The notes below the pieces were generated by a model, which saw nothing but the letters and a program-made list of their open reading frames with translations, had not been told where the DNA came from and ran no database searches. This document shows, one piece after another, positions 1 to 9,308 of a stretch of 64,000 nucleotides of DNA; position 1 is the stretch's first letter, and each line of letters opens with the position of its first letter. Location of the stretch: contig CALWSL010000013.1 of NCBI GenBank assembly GCA_944384205.1, forward strand, positions 1-64,000. Direction: 5' to 3'. The translations under genes and the position numbers were made by a program. The DNA is from an uncultured Acetatifactor sp. (GTDB lineage Bacteria; Bacillota; Clostridia; Lachnospirales; Lachnospiraceae).

Positions 1-51
1 TACCAATGTTCTTGACAAACTTTAGTATACAGGTAAATCCACGAACCTACA

Positions 52-918
52 ATGCGGAGGTCATTACATATTGTCTATCTGAAACATCAGGGATACTCCT
101 CCCGCAGTCTGGTGAAGCTGAAAAAAATGCCCGAAAGCATACTGGTCAACGGCAAATGGGAGTATATGAATTACCCTTTGCAGGCAGGGGACACCCTTAC
201 GATTCAAATTCGGGAAAACACCTCCTCCGAGAAAATTCCGCCTGTGGAGCTGCCCCTGCATATTGTGTACGAGGATGAGGACCTTATGGTGGTAAACAAA
301 CCCCCAGGAATGCCCATTCACCCTTCCATGAAGAATTATGAAAATTCTCTGGGGAATGCTCTTGCCTGGTATTTTGCAAAACAGAATAAACCCTTTATTT
401 TCCGCTGCATTAACCGGCTGGACCAAGATACCTCCGGACTTACCGTGATTGCCAAGCATGTGGTAAGCGCAGGCATACTCTCTGCCATGGTTGCTGCCAA
501 GGGAAAACCCTTTTCCGCCTTTACCAGAGAATACCTTGCCCTTGTCCGCGGAAATGTGACATCAGCGTCAGGTACAATCTCCGCTCCCATCAGCCGCAAA
601 GAAGGCTCCATTTTAGAGCGCATGGTAGATTTTGAACAGGGGGAACATGCTGTCACCCATTATCAGGTGCTTACAGAAAAAAACGGGTACAGCCTCCTTT
701 CCCTGCAACTGGAAACAGGCCGTACCCATCAGATACGTGTTCATATGAAATATTTAGGTTATCCTTTAATCGGTGATTATCTCTATAATCCCGATATGGA
801 AGTAATCTCCCGTCAGGCATTGCATTCCTACCGTTTAAGCTTTGTGCATCCCATCACCCGCAAACGGATGGTATTCACCGCCCCTCTGCCTGACGACATG
901 GCAAACGTTATCCGTTAA
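52..918 (+). CDS. RluA family pseudouridine synthase
   Basis: Enzyme that isomerises specific uridines to pseudouridine in structured RNA, most often 23S rRNA, in the cytoplasm. The 288-residue protein has a weak S4-like RNA-binding segment (about residues 15-55), the VNKPPGMPIHPS loop (81-92), the family catalytic motif NRLDQDTSG with the catalytic Asp at 124, and GRTHQIRVHM near residue 230. Length fits the RluA/RluD group. An in-frame stop at 34-36 limits the start to the ATG at 52. The GCGGAGG beside this ATG could instead serve a slightly later non-ATG start, so the first few residues are uncertain. The exact RNA target cannot be told from sequence. The 3' end overlaps the convergent mecA by 11 bp. 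Confidence 0.93.
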   Translation: MRRSLHIVYLKHQGYSSRSLVKLKKMPESILVNGKWEYMNYPLQAGDTLTIQIRENTSSEKIPPVELPLHIVYEDEDLMVVNKPPGMPIHPSMKNYENSLGNALAWYFAKQNKPFIFRCINRLDQDTSGLTVIAKHVVSAGILSAMVAAKGKPFSAFTREYLALVRGNVTSASGTISAPISRKEGSILERMVDFEQGEHAVTHYQVLTEKNGYSLLSLQLETGRTHQIRVHMKYLGYPLIGDYLYNPDMEVISRQALHSYRLSFVHPITRKRMVFTAPLPDDMANVIR

Positions 919-1621
919 CTGCACGCAGCTTTTTCAATGCCTGTTCTGCAATCAGGCATTCTCCGTGCTCCTGTAAATACAACATTCTGTCTGCGTCCGC
1001 CGTATACAGACTGCCGAATTCCATTGCCTGAATACATGCTCTGCTGTAACGCTCATAGGATGCCGCTCCCTTTTGTAAATACAGATAAAAGGCACCGTCC
1101 ATGCAGTATAATGCACTACTCACGCGCAACGTAGAGGGCATCGCCGCTGCATACTCCATTACGGAAGAAAGCCTGTCGAACACAAACACAGCTTCCTCCG
1201 GGCGTGCCGCCTCTTTTCCCTCCGGATTGGAAGCTTCCGGCTTTTGTGCGGTCTCCATTCCCTGCTGCGCTGCGGAGCCACCGGATGCTGCACCAGTCTT
1301 TTCCCTCGCCCTCTGCAGTATCTGCTTCATATCCCTAAGATATTCAAACAGTTGTTCGTTTTCCTTTAAGTCCGCAGGTTCTTTCTCTGAAAAGGTAAGT
1401 ATCATTCCCTGATCCGGCAGCATCATAATCTGTAAGTCAAACGCAAGCTTAGGCGGCTTATAGCCAACCTCCTCCGCCGCCTGTTCAATAATTTCCTGCA
1501 TTACCTCTCTCGCTTTTTCACTGCGGAAAATAAAGTCCTTATAATCAATGTCATATTCTTCCAATTCTTCGTTAGAAAGGAAGCATTTTACTGTTTTATC
1601 ATCCACACGTTCTATTCTCAT
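908..1621 (-). CDS. mecA: MecA adaptor protein for ClpC
   Basis: Adaptor that binds substrates with its N-terminal domain and hands them to the ClpC/ClpP protease with its C-terminal domain. In Bacillus it controls ComK and stress proteins; substrates in Clostridia are mostly unknown. The 237-residue protein begins MRIERVDDKTVKCFLS and has the expected two-domain plan: N-terminal domain to about residue 90, an Ala/Glu/Pro-rich linker (about 105-140), and a C-terminal domain with the typical VFVFDRLSSVMEYAAA start and an acidic character throughout. Length matches MecA (about 220-240). It is transcribed alone, with an AAAGGA site upstream of the ATG. Confidence 0.9.
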   Translation of the reverse strand: MRIERVDDKTVKCFLSNEELEEYDIDYKDFIFRSEKAREVMQEIIEQAAEEVGYKPPKLAFDLQIMMLPDQGMILTFSEKEPADLKENEQLFEYLRDMKQILQRAREKTGAASGGSAAQQGMETAQKPEASNPEGKEAARPEEAVFVFDRLSSVMEYAAAMPSTLRVSSALYCMDGAFYLYLQKGAASYERYSRACIQAMEFGSLYTADADRMLYLQEHGECLIAEQALKKLRAVNG

Positions 1622-1707
1622 ATGTGCACCATTCCTTTCTTTTTTCTATCATACACCAAAACATACGAAATGGTCAATATGTCGGAACCTTGACCTGAAG
1701 CAAAGCC

Positions 1708-1902
1708 TTACTTCTGCTTATCCAGAAGCTCTCTGAGCGCATCCTCTCCTATGCTGACCCAGGCATCCTCTTCCTCCGCATTCAGTCCGAGATACTGTGC
1801 CAACGTTCTTTCGTCATCACTCATTCCCCACTGATAACTATATTCATCAATCTCCTCAAAGGGAATCTCTCCCGCCAGATATTTCTCTTTATAATTTGAC
1901 AT
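1708..1902 (-). CDS. small acidic protein of unknown function
   Basis: A 64-residue acidic protein starting MSNYKEKYLAG and ending LRELLDKQK. The start is set by a perfect AGGAGG (1912-1917) nine bases before the ATG at 1902; a further ATG upstream would overlap that site and is rejected. No signal peptide, membrane segment or recognisable motif is visible. The composition, rich in Glu, Asp and Tyr, suggests a soluble helical protein. It lies alone between mecA and the PilZ gene, which is transcribed divergently. No function is proposed. Confidence 0.7.
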   Translation of the reverse strand: MSNYKEKYLAGEIPFEEIDEYSYQWGMSDDERTLAQYLGLNAEEEDAWVSIGEDALRELLDKQK

Positions 1903-1975
1903 GATTGCAATCCTCCTCATATTATTATTGTAAATAAATTTTTTTCAATTTTCCACAATTATTTGTATATTTTTT

Positions 1976-2004
1976 TTGCTATCTGCAAATTTATATGGTA
2001 CAAT
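1976..2004 (+). promoter_or_regulatory. sigma-A promoter of the PilZ gene
   Basis: TTGCTA (1976-1981) and TACAAT (1999-2004) are separated by exactly 17 bp, about 60 bp before the PilZ start, in a very A+T-rich stretch. An AGAGGA ribosome site follows just before the ATG at 2063. Confidence 0.7.
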
Positions 2005-2062
2005 AGAACCAGTTTCAAGTCTTTTTACACAATAATCTTGTTTATATAAAAGAGGAAGCATT

Positions 2063-2731
2063 ATGCGCATTGAAGAATTAACCCCTGAACTACCTGTCTC
2101 TTTTCTGGTAAACGCCAATGGAAACTTTCTTTCCTTTGATACACAGATTGATGAGGTTTATCCCAAAAAACATCTTGTCTTGGCAAAACCTGTCTATTTT
2201 AATGATAAGATTATTTCTTTTCGTGGGAAGAATATTATCGTTGACCTTCTGGTGACATTTGAAAATGAAAAACCACAATTGTTCAAAAACGTCACTGTCA
2301 CCACGATGAAAAAAACCGATAAGTCTCTGTGCTATCAATTAACTACTTTTGCGGAAAGCAAGCCCTATAACCGCCGCGAAAACTTCCGGTGTTATGTCGG
2401 ACTTCCTTCCGTCATACAGTTCGGTCCTAACAAGTCAGCCCATGACACCATTCTTCGAGACGTCAGCGCCACGGGATTTTCGGTTACCTGTGATGATTGT
2501 ATGGAAATATCCCCGAATCAGGTGGTGCACGTTCTTCTTCACGACTATATCGAGGAGTTGAATGAACATTTTTCTTTCCATCTCTATGGACTGATTGTCC
2601 GCACGCAGGAGCTGGAAAACGGAAATGTTATTTATGGCTGCCGTTTAAACAACCATGTTATCGGGCTGGATAATTATATTATGAAAAAAGAACGTATCCG
2701 CTTAAAAAACTGTAATGGCGGAAGATTGTGA
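2063..2731 (+). CDS. PilZ domain protein (c-di-GMP receptor)
   Basis: Likely cyclic-di-GMP binding effector of the YcgR type. The 222-residue protein has an N-terminal beta-rich YcgR-N-like domain (about 1-98) followed by a PilZ domain with both signature parts: RxxxR as R105-ENF-R109 and (D/N)xSxxG as DVSATG at 133-138. These residues make up the c-di-GMP pocket in the family, so binding is expected. No membrane segment or catalytic domain is present; output must come through a protein partner. No motility or cellulose genes flank it, so the target is unknown. It has its own promoter and appears monocistronic. Confidence 0.85.
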   Translation: MRIEELTPELPVSFLVNANGNFLSFDTQIDEVYPKKHLVLAKPVYFNDKIISFRGKNIIVDLLVTFENEKPQLFKNVTVTTMKKTDKSLCYQLTTFAESKPYNRRENFRCYVGLPSVIQFGPNKSAHDTILRDVSATGFSVTCDDCMEISPNQVVHVLLHDYIEELNEHFSFHLYGLIVRTQELENGNVIYGCRLNNHVIGLDNYIMKKERIRLKNCNGGRL

Positions 2732-2817
2732 GTTAATATATAACCAAAATGGAGATGGGATTACCTGACTCATCATTTTTGCGCCATCACTGCGCCCTTC
2801 TCTTCGTCCCAAACTGC

Positions 2818-2847
2818 AAAAAAAGGAGAGCGAAAACCACTCTCCTT
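2818..2847 (-). terminator. Rho-independent terminator of the beta-glucan operon
   Basis: On the minus strand an 8-bp stem (AAGGAGAG/CTCTCCTT, 2823-2830 with 2840-2847) is followed by a run of seven U residues (2818-2824). It lies 20 bp after the stop of the GH16-GH5 gene and closes the operon that starts at 17916. Confidence 0.8.
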
Positions 2848-2866
2848 CCAACAATTTTTTCCTATT

Positions 2867-5047
2867 TTATTGATAAGCAATATATACCTTTTTGTAGTAC
2901 TTTCTCAGTACATTTGCCAGTCCGGTATTCTCAGTAGATTCACCCACCTGGGACCACGCATTTTTGATATCCTCACAGGAATAGGTTTCCAGATTTACGT
3001 CCCAGTTTTTCTGGTTGCGGATTCCCCAGTTGCCATACTCAGAGATAACCTTATAGGTCCAGGTGGTCCAGTTTATTCCGCTGTCGTTAATCAGCTTCAT
3101 TCCCTCATCCCATGCCTCCAGATTGTTAAAGTATGCGAACTCGCCCAGATAGCTTGGCACATTATAGTTGGCGGTCTTTATGGCATTCAGCTTCTTCTCC
3201 ATATTCGCAATCTGCTGACCGTTTTTATTATCATAATCGTCATAGAGGTAGTTGTGGTACTCATACATGATATTTTCCCATCCATAAGCGGCAGGGTCAG
3301 GCAAATCCACAGGATCCCAGGTTGCTTCCATAATAATGATATGATCGGGGTCAATCGTCCGTATTTTTCTGTAAGCGGTATCATAGATTTCCCAGAGCAT
3401 TTCCCGAAGCTGTTTATCTGGCAAGCCGGAATTGTAGCGGTAGGTACAATAAGGCTCGTTCAAAAGATCGTAGCCCGCAACCCAGGGATTATCCCGATAA
3501 TGCTCCGCGACTGCCTCCCAAATCTTATAAAACAGCTCCTGATTTGCTTCCGCATTTTTTCCGAAGAAAAATTCCGATGCACCCTTCTTGTCATCTCCGC
3601 CGTCCTTACCGGAATGGTCGCTGCCGTTCTGGGAGCCCGGAGCGCCATGAAAATCAAGAATCACATACAGATTTCTCTCAGCCGCCTCTTCCACAAACCA
3701 GTCAATTCTCTCAAAACAATCCTCATAGAACGCACCGTTTTCATCCACGAGATTGCGATACCAGAAAGGCAGACGGATACAGTTCATTCCCATTTCCCTG
3801 CAGTAGTCAAAATCCGCCTCTGTCCAATAGTTATCCTGATAAAGCCGGATGAGCTCATACATCTTATCTTCACCGAAACGCTCTGTCAAAACCGCATAAA
3901 TATCCTCCTCTGCCTTTACGTTTCCGGTTGCATTGGTAGGCGTCATCCAGAACTCCTGAAGGAGATAACCTCCTGCATTTGTTCCCTTCAACTGTACGAC
4001 ATCACCGCTGCCTGCCGCATCCCTCAACACCTTTCCGTCTGCCTTTAAAAAAGGATTCTCCACTTCTTTTTCCTCTCTCTCCAAATCGCATACCTGCGGA
4101 CTTTGATATACACGCACATAGTCCACTTCCATACATGCGGATTCCAGCGTTTCGTCAATACCTCTTTGTCCGCCCCAGTCTCCGCCGAAAGCGATATTCA
4201 GAATCAGATAAAAGCTTTTGTCAAAAGGCCACTCGGATGCGGCAGGGCTTGTTACATAGTCTGTAGGCTGATACGTAAAATATTCCTCGCCGTCCATGCT
4301 GAAAATCAGTTTATCCGGCAGCCACTCAACAGAATACACATGGAACGCATCACAACAATCCTCTGCGGAAATCGTCCCGCCCTTCTGGTTATTTTTTCCA
4401 TGATAATAGGACTCTGTGTGGATTGTGGCGTGGACAGTGCCCTGGTCATATCCCACATGTTCCATAATGTCGATTTCACCGGAATTTGGCCAGGTACCGT
4501 AAGTATCTGCTGCCGGCATCATCCAGATTGCCGGCCAGGTGCCAAGTCCGGACGGCAGCTTTGCACAAACCTCAATTTTTCCGTAAGTCCATTCCGCTTT
4601 ATCCTTTGTCACAAGTCTGGTGGAAGTATAATCGTTATTGCCCATCTCCTCCTTGCGCAGTTCGATAGTCAGCATACCGTCCTCCACCCGGACATTGTCG
4701 CCATCGGTGTAATACTGAAGCTCATGATTGCCCCAGCCTCCCCCGCCTGTCATATAACCCCATTTCGTTTCGTCCGGTTTGCCCTCATAGTCAAACTCAT
4801 CACTCCACACCAGACGATACTCCATATTATCTTCATTGTATGAAAATCCTTTTGCCTTGATATCTTCTTTAGCCACATCATCTTCCAGAAATGCCGCCGG
4901 AACCTTGCTCCCGACTCTGGTCTGTAAAGATTTTTCTTCCGCAGCTGTCTCCGTTCCGCCTCCCATGTCCCCATTTCCACAGCCTGTCAGCATGATTATC
5001 CCTGACAAACCCAGCGCTATCGCCCTAAGCCATCTTTTCTTTTTCAT
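2867..5047 (-). CDS. surface lipoprotein GH16-GH5 beta-1,3-glucanase
   Basis: Two-enzyme extracellular protein of 726 residues. Residues 1-23 form a lipoprotein signal with lipobox LTGC (Cys23). A GH16 laminarinase-type domain (about 75-318) carries the catalytic motif EIDIMEHVG with Glu191, Asp193 and Glu196. A GH5 domain (about 345-726) resembles exo-beta-1,3-glucanases: HGAPGSQNG at 467-475, acid/base Glu531 in LLNEP, and nucleophile Glu636 in YLGEFAYF. The pairing suggests an endo-acting and an exo-acting beta-1,3-glucan hydrolase on one surface anchor. It is the last gene of the operon, 20 bp after a permease gene. Beta-1,3 specificity follows from family resemblance; beta-1,3-1,4-glucans remain possible for the GH16 part. 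Confidence 0.9.
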   Translation of the reverse strand: MKKKRWLRAIALGLSGIIMLTGCGNGDMGGGTETAAEEKSLQTRVGSKVPAAFLEDDVAKEDIKAKGFSYNEDNMEYRLVWSDEFDYEGKPDETKWGYMTGGGGWGNHELQYYTDGDNVRVEDGMLTIELRKEEMGNNDYTSTRLVTKDKAEWTYGKIEVCAKLPSGLGTWPAIWMMPAADTYGTWPNSGEIDIMEHVGYDQGTVHATIHTESYYHGKNNQKGGTISAEDCCDAFHVYSVEWLPDKLIFSMDGEEYFTYQPTDYVTSPAASEWPFDKSFYLILNIAFGGDWGGQRGIDETLESACMEVDYVRVYQSPQVCDLEREEKEVENPFLKADGKVLRDAAGSGDVVQLKGTNAGGYLLQEFWMTPTNATGNVKAEEDIYAVLTERFGEDKMYELIRLYQDNYWTEADFDYCREMGMNCIRLPFWYRNLVDENGAFYEDCFERIDWFVEEAAERNLYVILDFHGAPGSQNGSDHSGKDGGDDKKGASEFFFGKNAEANQELFYKIWEAVAEHYRDNPWVAGYDLLNEPYCTYRYNSGLPDKQLREMLWEIYDTAYRKIRTIDPDHIIIMEATWDPVDLPDPAAYGWENIMYEYHNYLYDDYDNKNGQQIANMEKKLNAIKTANYNVPSYLGEFAYFNNLEAWDEGMKLINDSGINWTTWTYKVISEYGNWGIRNQKNWDVNLETYSCEDIKNAWSQVGESTENTGLANVLRKYYKKVYIAYQ

Positions 5048-5067
5048 GATTCTGCCTTTCCTTTTCT

Positions 5068-5964
5068 CTATTCACCCGTGATACCGGTATTTTCAATTCC
5101 CTGAATAAACTGCTTCTGTACGCACGCATATAACAACAGCAGCGGTGCGATGGAAATCAAGGTAGCCGCCATCTTATAAGCTTCGTTAATCTTATACATA
5201 CCCTCGGAACCCATACCCGACGATGCGTTGCTGGAAAACATACTGTCAAAGGTAGACAGCTTCAACGGAAGCAAATCCATCGTACCGCCCAGATAGGTTG
5301 CGGTCTGATAAGTCTCATTCCAGTTCCATACAAACGCAAACAGGAATACAATCAGTACCGTCGAAACGGACAATCTCATAGCGATGTGGAAAAAAACCTG
5401 AAAAGGTCCCGCTCCGTCAATCATTGCCGCCTCGTCCAGCGAATAAGGAATCAAATTAAAAAAGTTCCAAAAAATCAGAATCAGTATCGTTCCGTTTACA
5501 CCCTGTCCGAATACCGCCATTAGCACCTGAGGAATCGGCGTACCGATAAGCTGCATTCCCAATGAATTCTGTGCCGTAATAAAAATAATCAGTCTCGGAA
5601 TCATCAGAACCGTTACAGGGACAATAAACGCCAGCAGAATCATCGTAAACCAGAAGCCTTTCCCCCTGAATTTATAACGCGATAACGCATATCCCGTCAT
5701 TGCCGCCACAATCGTCTGCAAAATAGCAAGTCCTGCGGAAAACAGGATGGAATTGATTAAGCTTCCGGGCATCTTTAATACTCTGGCTGCCACTCCGAAA
5801 TTATCCAATGTCGGATTCAGGGCAATCCATTCAATCGAAGGGTCAATAATGTCGCTTGCAGACATAATGGATTTTGAAATCATTTCAAATATTGGCTCCA
5901 GATAGATATAACCAATACATATCAGCAGAAAATATATTACAAGCTTTCCAATGCGTTTTGCCAT
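5068..5964 (-). CDS. carbohydrate ABC transporter permease (MalG type), pair 1
   Basis: Inner-membrane subunit of a binding-protein-dependent sugar importer. The 298-residue protein has about six membrane segments and the cytoplasmic EAA loop (DEAAMIDGAGPF, then HIAMRLS) that docks the ATPase. It pairs with the MalF-type permease at 5979-6884, from which it is separated by 14 bp. It is the first of two permease pairs in the same operon. No ATPase gene lies in the operon, so a shared MsmX-like ATPase is presumed. The substrate is inferred to be beta-1,3-glucan oligosaccharides, from the downstream GH16-GH5 gene. Confidence 0.9.
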   Translation of the reverse strand: MAKRIGKLVIYFLLICIGYIYLEPIFEMISKSIMSASDIIDPSIEWIALNPTLDNFGVAARVLKMPGSLINSILFSAGLAILQTIVAAMTGYALSRYKFRGKGFWFTMILLAFIVPVTVLMIPRLIIFITAQNSLGMQLIGTPIPQVLMAVFGQGVNGTILILIFWNFFNLIPYSLDEAAMIDGAGPFQVFFHIAMRLSVSTVLIVFLFAFVWNWNETYQTATYLGGTMDLLPLKLSTFDSMFSSNASSGMGSEGMYKINEAYKMAATLISIAPLLLLYACVQKQFIQGIENTGITGE

Positions 5965-5978
5965 CTTCTATCTCTCCT

Positions 5979-6884
5979 TTACCAGTATTTGTGAGTCTCT
6001 TTAATCTTCCTCTCACGGAACAGCAGGAAGGTCAGACCAATAATAATCAGTACAATCAGACTGTATACCCAGGACAATGTGGCTGCATATCCGAAACCGC
6101 CGCTGGTATTTGCCGTCTTTTCCTTTATCTGTGTCAGCACTGGATTAATGTTATCCATTGCCCCCAACTGTACAATCGTAAAGACGGATACAATTAGCGC
6201 CGTCGGACGGATAATGGGCATGGTAATCTTCCAAAGAATCTGCCAGCTTGTTGCGAAATCAATTCTCGCCGCCTCGTACAGACTGGGATTAATTTTCTGC
6301 AGACCGTTAATAAATAATACAATCGGAATCCCCGTAAACCAAAGGATAATCGACAGATTATCAAACAGGGATACCATTGCATCCGCAAGCACGTCTGAAT
6401 AGCTGTAAATCATCCGGATGACAAAGGTATAATACAGAGGATTTATCTGCCCATCCGCCGCCGGCTCCAGATTCATCAACTGATACATGACCGGACCGGA
6501 AAGCACAACCACCGGGAGGAAATAAATCGTTCTGAATAAAGATTTTCCCTTTACAATAGAGTTCAGCATCATGGCAAGAATAAACGCCATAATGACGATT
6601 ACTACCGTGTAAGGAATAATCATTCCCAGAAACGACACCAGCGCCGGCGTGAATTCCGTATTCACCAGAAATGCCTCCCTGTAGTTCTTAATTCCCACAA
6701 AAGAAATATTAAAACCCCGGATATCCTGTTTTACATCTGTAAAGCTCAGATATGCAGTCATGATAAAAGGGATGAATGTAAACACAATAAATCCTATAAT
6801 CCATGGTGCCATAAAGATATATCCGTATTTATCCTGCCTTCTCTGGAAGGATTTTCTTCTGGTTTTCTTAGTTTTTCCGGACAT
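5979..6884 (-). CDS. sugar ABC transporter permease (MalF type), pair 1
   Basis: Partner permease of the preceding entry. The 301-residue protein starts with a basic cytoplasmic stretch (MSGKTKKTRRKSFQRRQ), then shows about six membrane segments and an EAA loop (LYEAARIDFATSW...ITMPIIRPT). In the loop the usual Gly after Asp is replaced by Phe, a modest departure from consensus. A GGAGG-rich site precedes the ATG, and the DUF5696 gene ends only 15 bp upstream, so transcription is clearly joint. Confidence 0.88.
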   Translation of the reverse strand: MSGKTKKTRRKSFQRRQDKYGYIFMAPWIIGFIVFTFIPFIMTAYLSFTDVKQDIRGFNISFVGIKNYREAFLVNTEFTPALVSFLGMIIPYTVVIVIMAFILAMMLNSIVKGKSLFRTIYFLPVVVLSGPVMYQLMNLEPAADGQINPLYYTFVIRMIYSYSDVLADAMVSLFDNLSIILWFTGIPIVLFINGLQKINPSLYEAARIDFATSWQILWKITMPIIRPTALIVSVFTIVQLGAMDNINPVLTQIKEKTANTSGGFGYAATLSWVYSLIVLIIIGLTFLLFRERKIKETHKYW

Positions 6885-6899
6885 TTTTCTTCTCCTCCC

Positions 6900-9308
6900 T
6901 TACTTAATAACCTGAGCGCTTAACGCTTCGATACTGACTCCCTGATAAGAAACGACATCGGAAGAATAATTGATAATCACTTCCTTTACCTTTCCTTCCT
7001 TCTCATAGGTATTCACAATTACGCCGTTCTCCACTACGGCTCTGTCTGTCCACTGATAGCCCGCCACCTGACTTAACACAGCGTTTACTTTCGTGTAAAT
7101 TTCCGCAATCAGCTCCTCATACAGGGAATATTCCGTAGAGTACAAATCACAGCTCACTGTGTCCGCCAGCTCGTAAGAAGGCTCATAGGACAGAATGAAA
7201 GACGGATACAGGTTATAGTCAATCATCTTCAGTATGTCGGACTGTGTATAGAAGGAGAAGTTTGCATAGGGTCCGTAAACCTCCATCGTTCCGTTTAACA
7301 CAATCTGCAGGAAGGGCACTGCATCGGTCTCAAAAACATACTGGGAATGTCCAACCGGCGACTGTAAATAGCGGTTCGTATACTGCCACAAATATTTGCC
7401 GGGGGTTTCAATATTCAGCTTCACTTCCTTCCGTATCTGAGCCAACGTCTCCTGATACAAATCCACTGCCTCGTCAACGGTATAAATCGCTCCGTCCTTG
7501 GTAAAGCTGCCTGTCAGAATACTTCCGATTCCCTCGACCGTCATGGAGGAAGAATAATCCTTCATGTTATCAAACTGTCTTAACAGCCAGTCTGCACTCT
7601 TGGTCGGAACCGCAAATCCAAAATAATCCGTGGGAACCGTATTCATCAGCAATGCCCCTCTGTCCTCAAATACATACCAGGAATTGGCATGACGCACCGC
7701 TGTATTGTAGTAATTCAGCATAATTTCATTAATCGTTACATAATCCTGCGCAAAGGAAATATCAATTCCCTTGTCGGCAAAGCTTGTAAATAGGTCTTTA
7801 AACTCATTTTTTGTGCCGATTTTGGAAGTAAACTTCCGGGTATAGGGCTTAGAGAAAGAAACTCCTTTCTTCTGCCAGCCCGACAAACCGGTATTGATAT
7901 TGGTAATGCCGTTTGCCGTCACATCATTCAGAATTTCTTCCACGTCAGAGGCAGTTGTCACCACCACATTTTCCATGCCTACCACACTGCTCTTTGCGTC
8001 AGACATAATAAAATCCAGACGAATCGGAATGTCTCCCGTCTGTACGTTTCCGTCCTCAGAGAGTACTCCCTCTTCCATCAGATGCCGGCGATAGGCAAGC
8101 GCCATTCCTACGTAATTCGCCGCCTCGGTGGAACCGCTGCCGTCACCCGACAAAAATTCATAGGTCATGGAGATATCAAACTGATTCGGGTTATCCATCA
8201 GCGAAAAATAACCGTCCCCTGCCTTGTTATACACCTTATAATATTTCAAATTGTAGGTAAACTTCGGACAAGTCCATGTATAGTAGGTAACATTTTCCTC
8301 AGGAGTAAGAGTGATGCTCATATGCTCATCTCCTTCATCCGCATAGGCCACAAAAGCAACCTGATTGTCACCATACGCCACACCGAATACCGGCATTACG
8401 GGATCCTTCAGCGCAATCGCATCGGAAAGCTCTGTATAATAATATTCTCCCTGCGACACATCCTGTCCGTAAACCTTTCCGGTATACGCCTGAAACGCTA
8501 CCGTATTATCCTGAAAACGCACAAGCGCCCCACTTCCGTCCGGAATAAACGCATATCCCGTGGGAGCCTCCTTTTTTACGGCAACGTCCTCATACTCGCC
8601 GGTCTCCCTGTTAAATCTTAAAATCTCTCCGCCGCTGGATCCAAGAAAAGGGGTGAGATACAAATCCGTCAGCGCTGCCAGTCCCTCTCCTGCCATATCC
8701 TCAAATCTGATATCATAAGTGATATCCTTTTCTCCGAAGATAATATAGACCTTCATCTGCAAATCCGGCTTTTTAAAATCAACATCCAGACAGAAAACAT
8801 TGTCATCCACTTTTGAGAGCGCAGACTCCGAATCAGAGGAGGCGGAGGAAGCCTTCTTTAAGGACTCCACATTATCTACCTCACGATACTCCACGGATAC
8901 CAGAGAATTAGCGAAATCCGTATAGATTTCATTCATATTTTCTTCCATAGGACTGTTTTCCAGTCTCGCAAAATCCTCTTCCGTCTCTGCGTTCTTAGCC
9001 TCGCTTTTCAATTCCTTCGAGCTTGCGCTGTCGAGACCCGTTTTCCATAAATAGCCGCTCTCCTTGTCAAAAACAGCAATAATATCCCTGTCGTCACGGA
9101 AATAATAGATTGCAGAGTCCGTCTCATATAATTTCTCATAATCCTCCACACTTTGTTCCACAATTTCAATTGCTTTCTCCGGGAGCCCGGTATCACGGTT
9201 CGTATTTATATACATTGCCTGCGCCTCTGTTGCCGGCACAGTAATACCGCACATCATGCTTCCCGCTAACAAAAGCGCAGTTAACTTACTCTTCTTTTTA
9301 GAATACAT
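6900..9308 (-). CDS. DUF5696-type secreted protein of the glucan operon
   Basis: An 802-residue exported protein of unknown function. A signal peptide (about residues 1-31, ending TEAQA) precedes a long Tyr/Asp-rich extracellular part with no other membrane segment. The layout (beta-rich N-terminal half with lines such as VMPVFGVAYGDNQVAFVAYADEG, then a part that could form an alpha/beta barrel) resembles proteins I know as DUF5696, found beside sugar ABC transporters in Paenibacillus and Lachnospiraceae. A glycoside-hydrolase-like or glycan-binding role is inference only; I could not assign catalytic residues. The start overlaps the stop of the NHL-Yip1 gene by 11 bp, which implies translational coupling. 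Confidence 0.7.
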   Translation of the reverse strand: MYSKKKSKLTALLLAGSMMCGITVPATEAQAMYINTNRDTGLPEKAIEIVEQSVEDYEKLYETDSAIYYFRDDRDIIAVFDKESGYLWKTGLDSASSKELKSEAKNAETEEDFARLENSPMEENMNEIYTDFANSLVSVEYREVDNVESLKKASSASSDSESALSKVDDNVFCLDVDFKKPDLQMKVYIIFGEKDITYDIRFEDMAGEGLAALTDLYLTPFLGSSGGEILRFNRETGEYEDVAVKKEAPTGYAFIPDGSGALVRFQDNTVAFQAYTGKVYGQDVSQGEYYYTELSDAIALKDPVMPVFGVAYGDNQVAFVAYADEGDEHMSITLTPEENVTYYTWTCPKFTYNLKYYKVYNKAGDGYFSLMDNPNQFDISMTYEFLSGDGSGSTEAANYVGMALAYRRHLMEEGVLSEDGNVQTGDIPIRLDFIMSDAKSSVVGMENVVVTTASDVEEILNDVTANGITNINTGLSGWQKKGVSFSKPYTRKFTSKIGTKNEFKDLFTSFADKGIDISFAQDYVTINEIMLNYYNTAVRHANSWYVFEDRGALLMNTVPTDYFGFAVPTKSADWLLRQFDNMKDYSSSMTVEGIGSILTGSFTKDGAIYTVDEAVDLYQETLAQIRKEVKLNIETPGKYLWQYTNRYLQSPVGHSQYVFETDAVPFLQIVLNGTMEVYGPYANFSFYTQSDILKMIDYNLYPSFILSYEPSYELADTVSCDLYSTEYSLYEELIAEIYTKVNAVLSQVAGYQWTDRAVVENGVIVNTYEKEGKVKEVIINYSSDVVSYQGVSIEALSAQVIK

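Noticed and set aside
2749..2937. 62-codon plus-strand frame after the PilZ gene
   Set aside because: It spans the terminator hairpin and overlaps the GH16-GH5 3' end; no ribosome site.
2870..4048. 392-codon open frame on the plus strand
   Set aside because: It lies fully antisense to the GH16-GH5 gene, whose catalytic motifs are intact. No ribosome site or recognisable motif.
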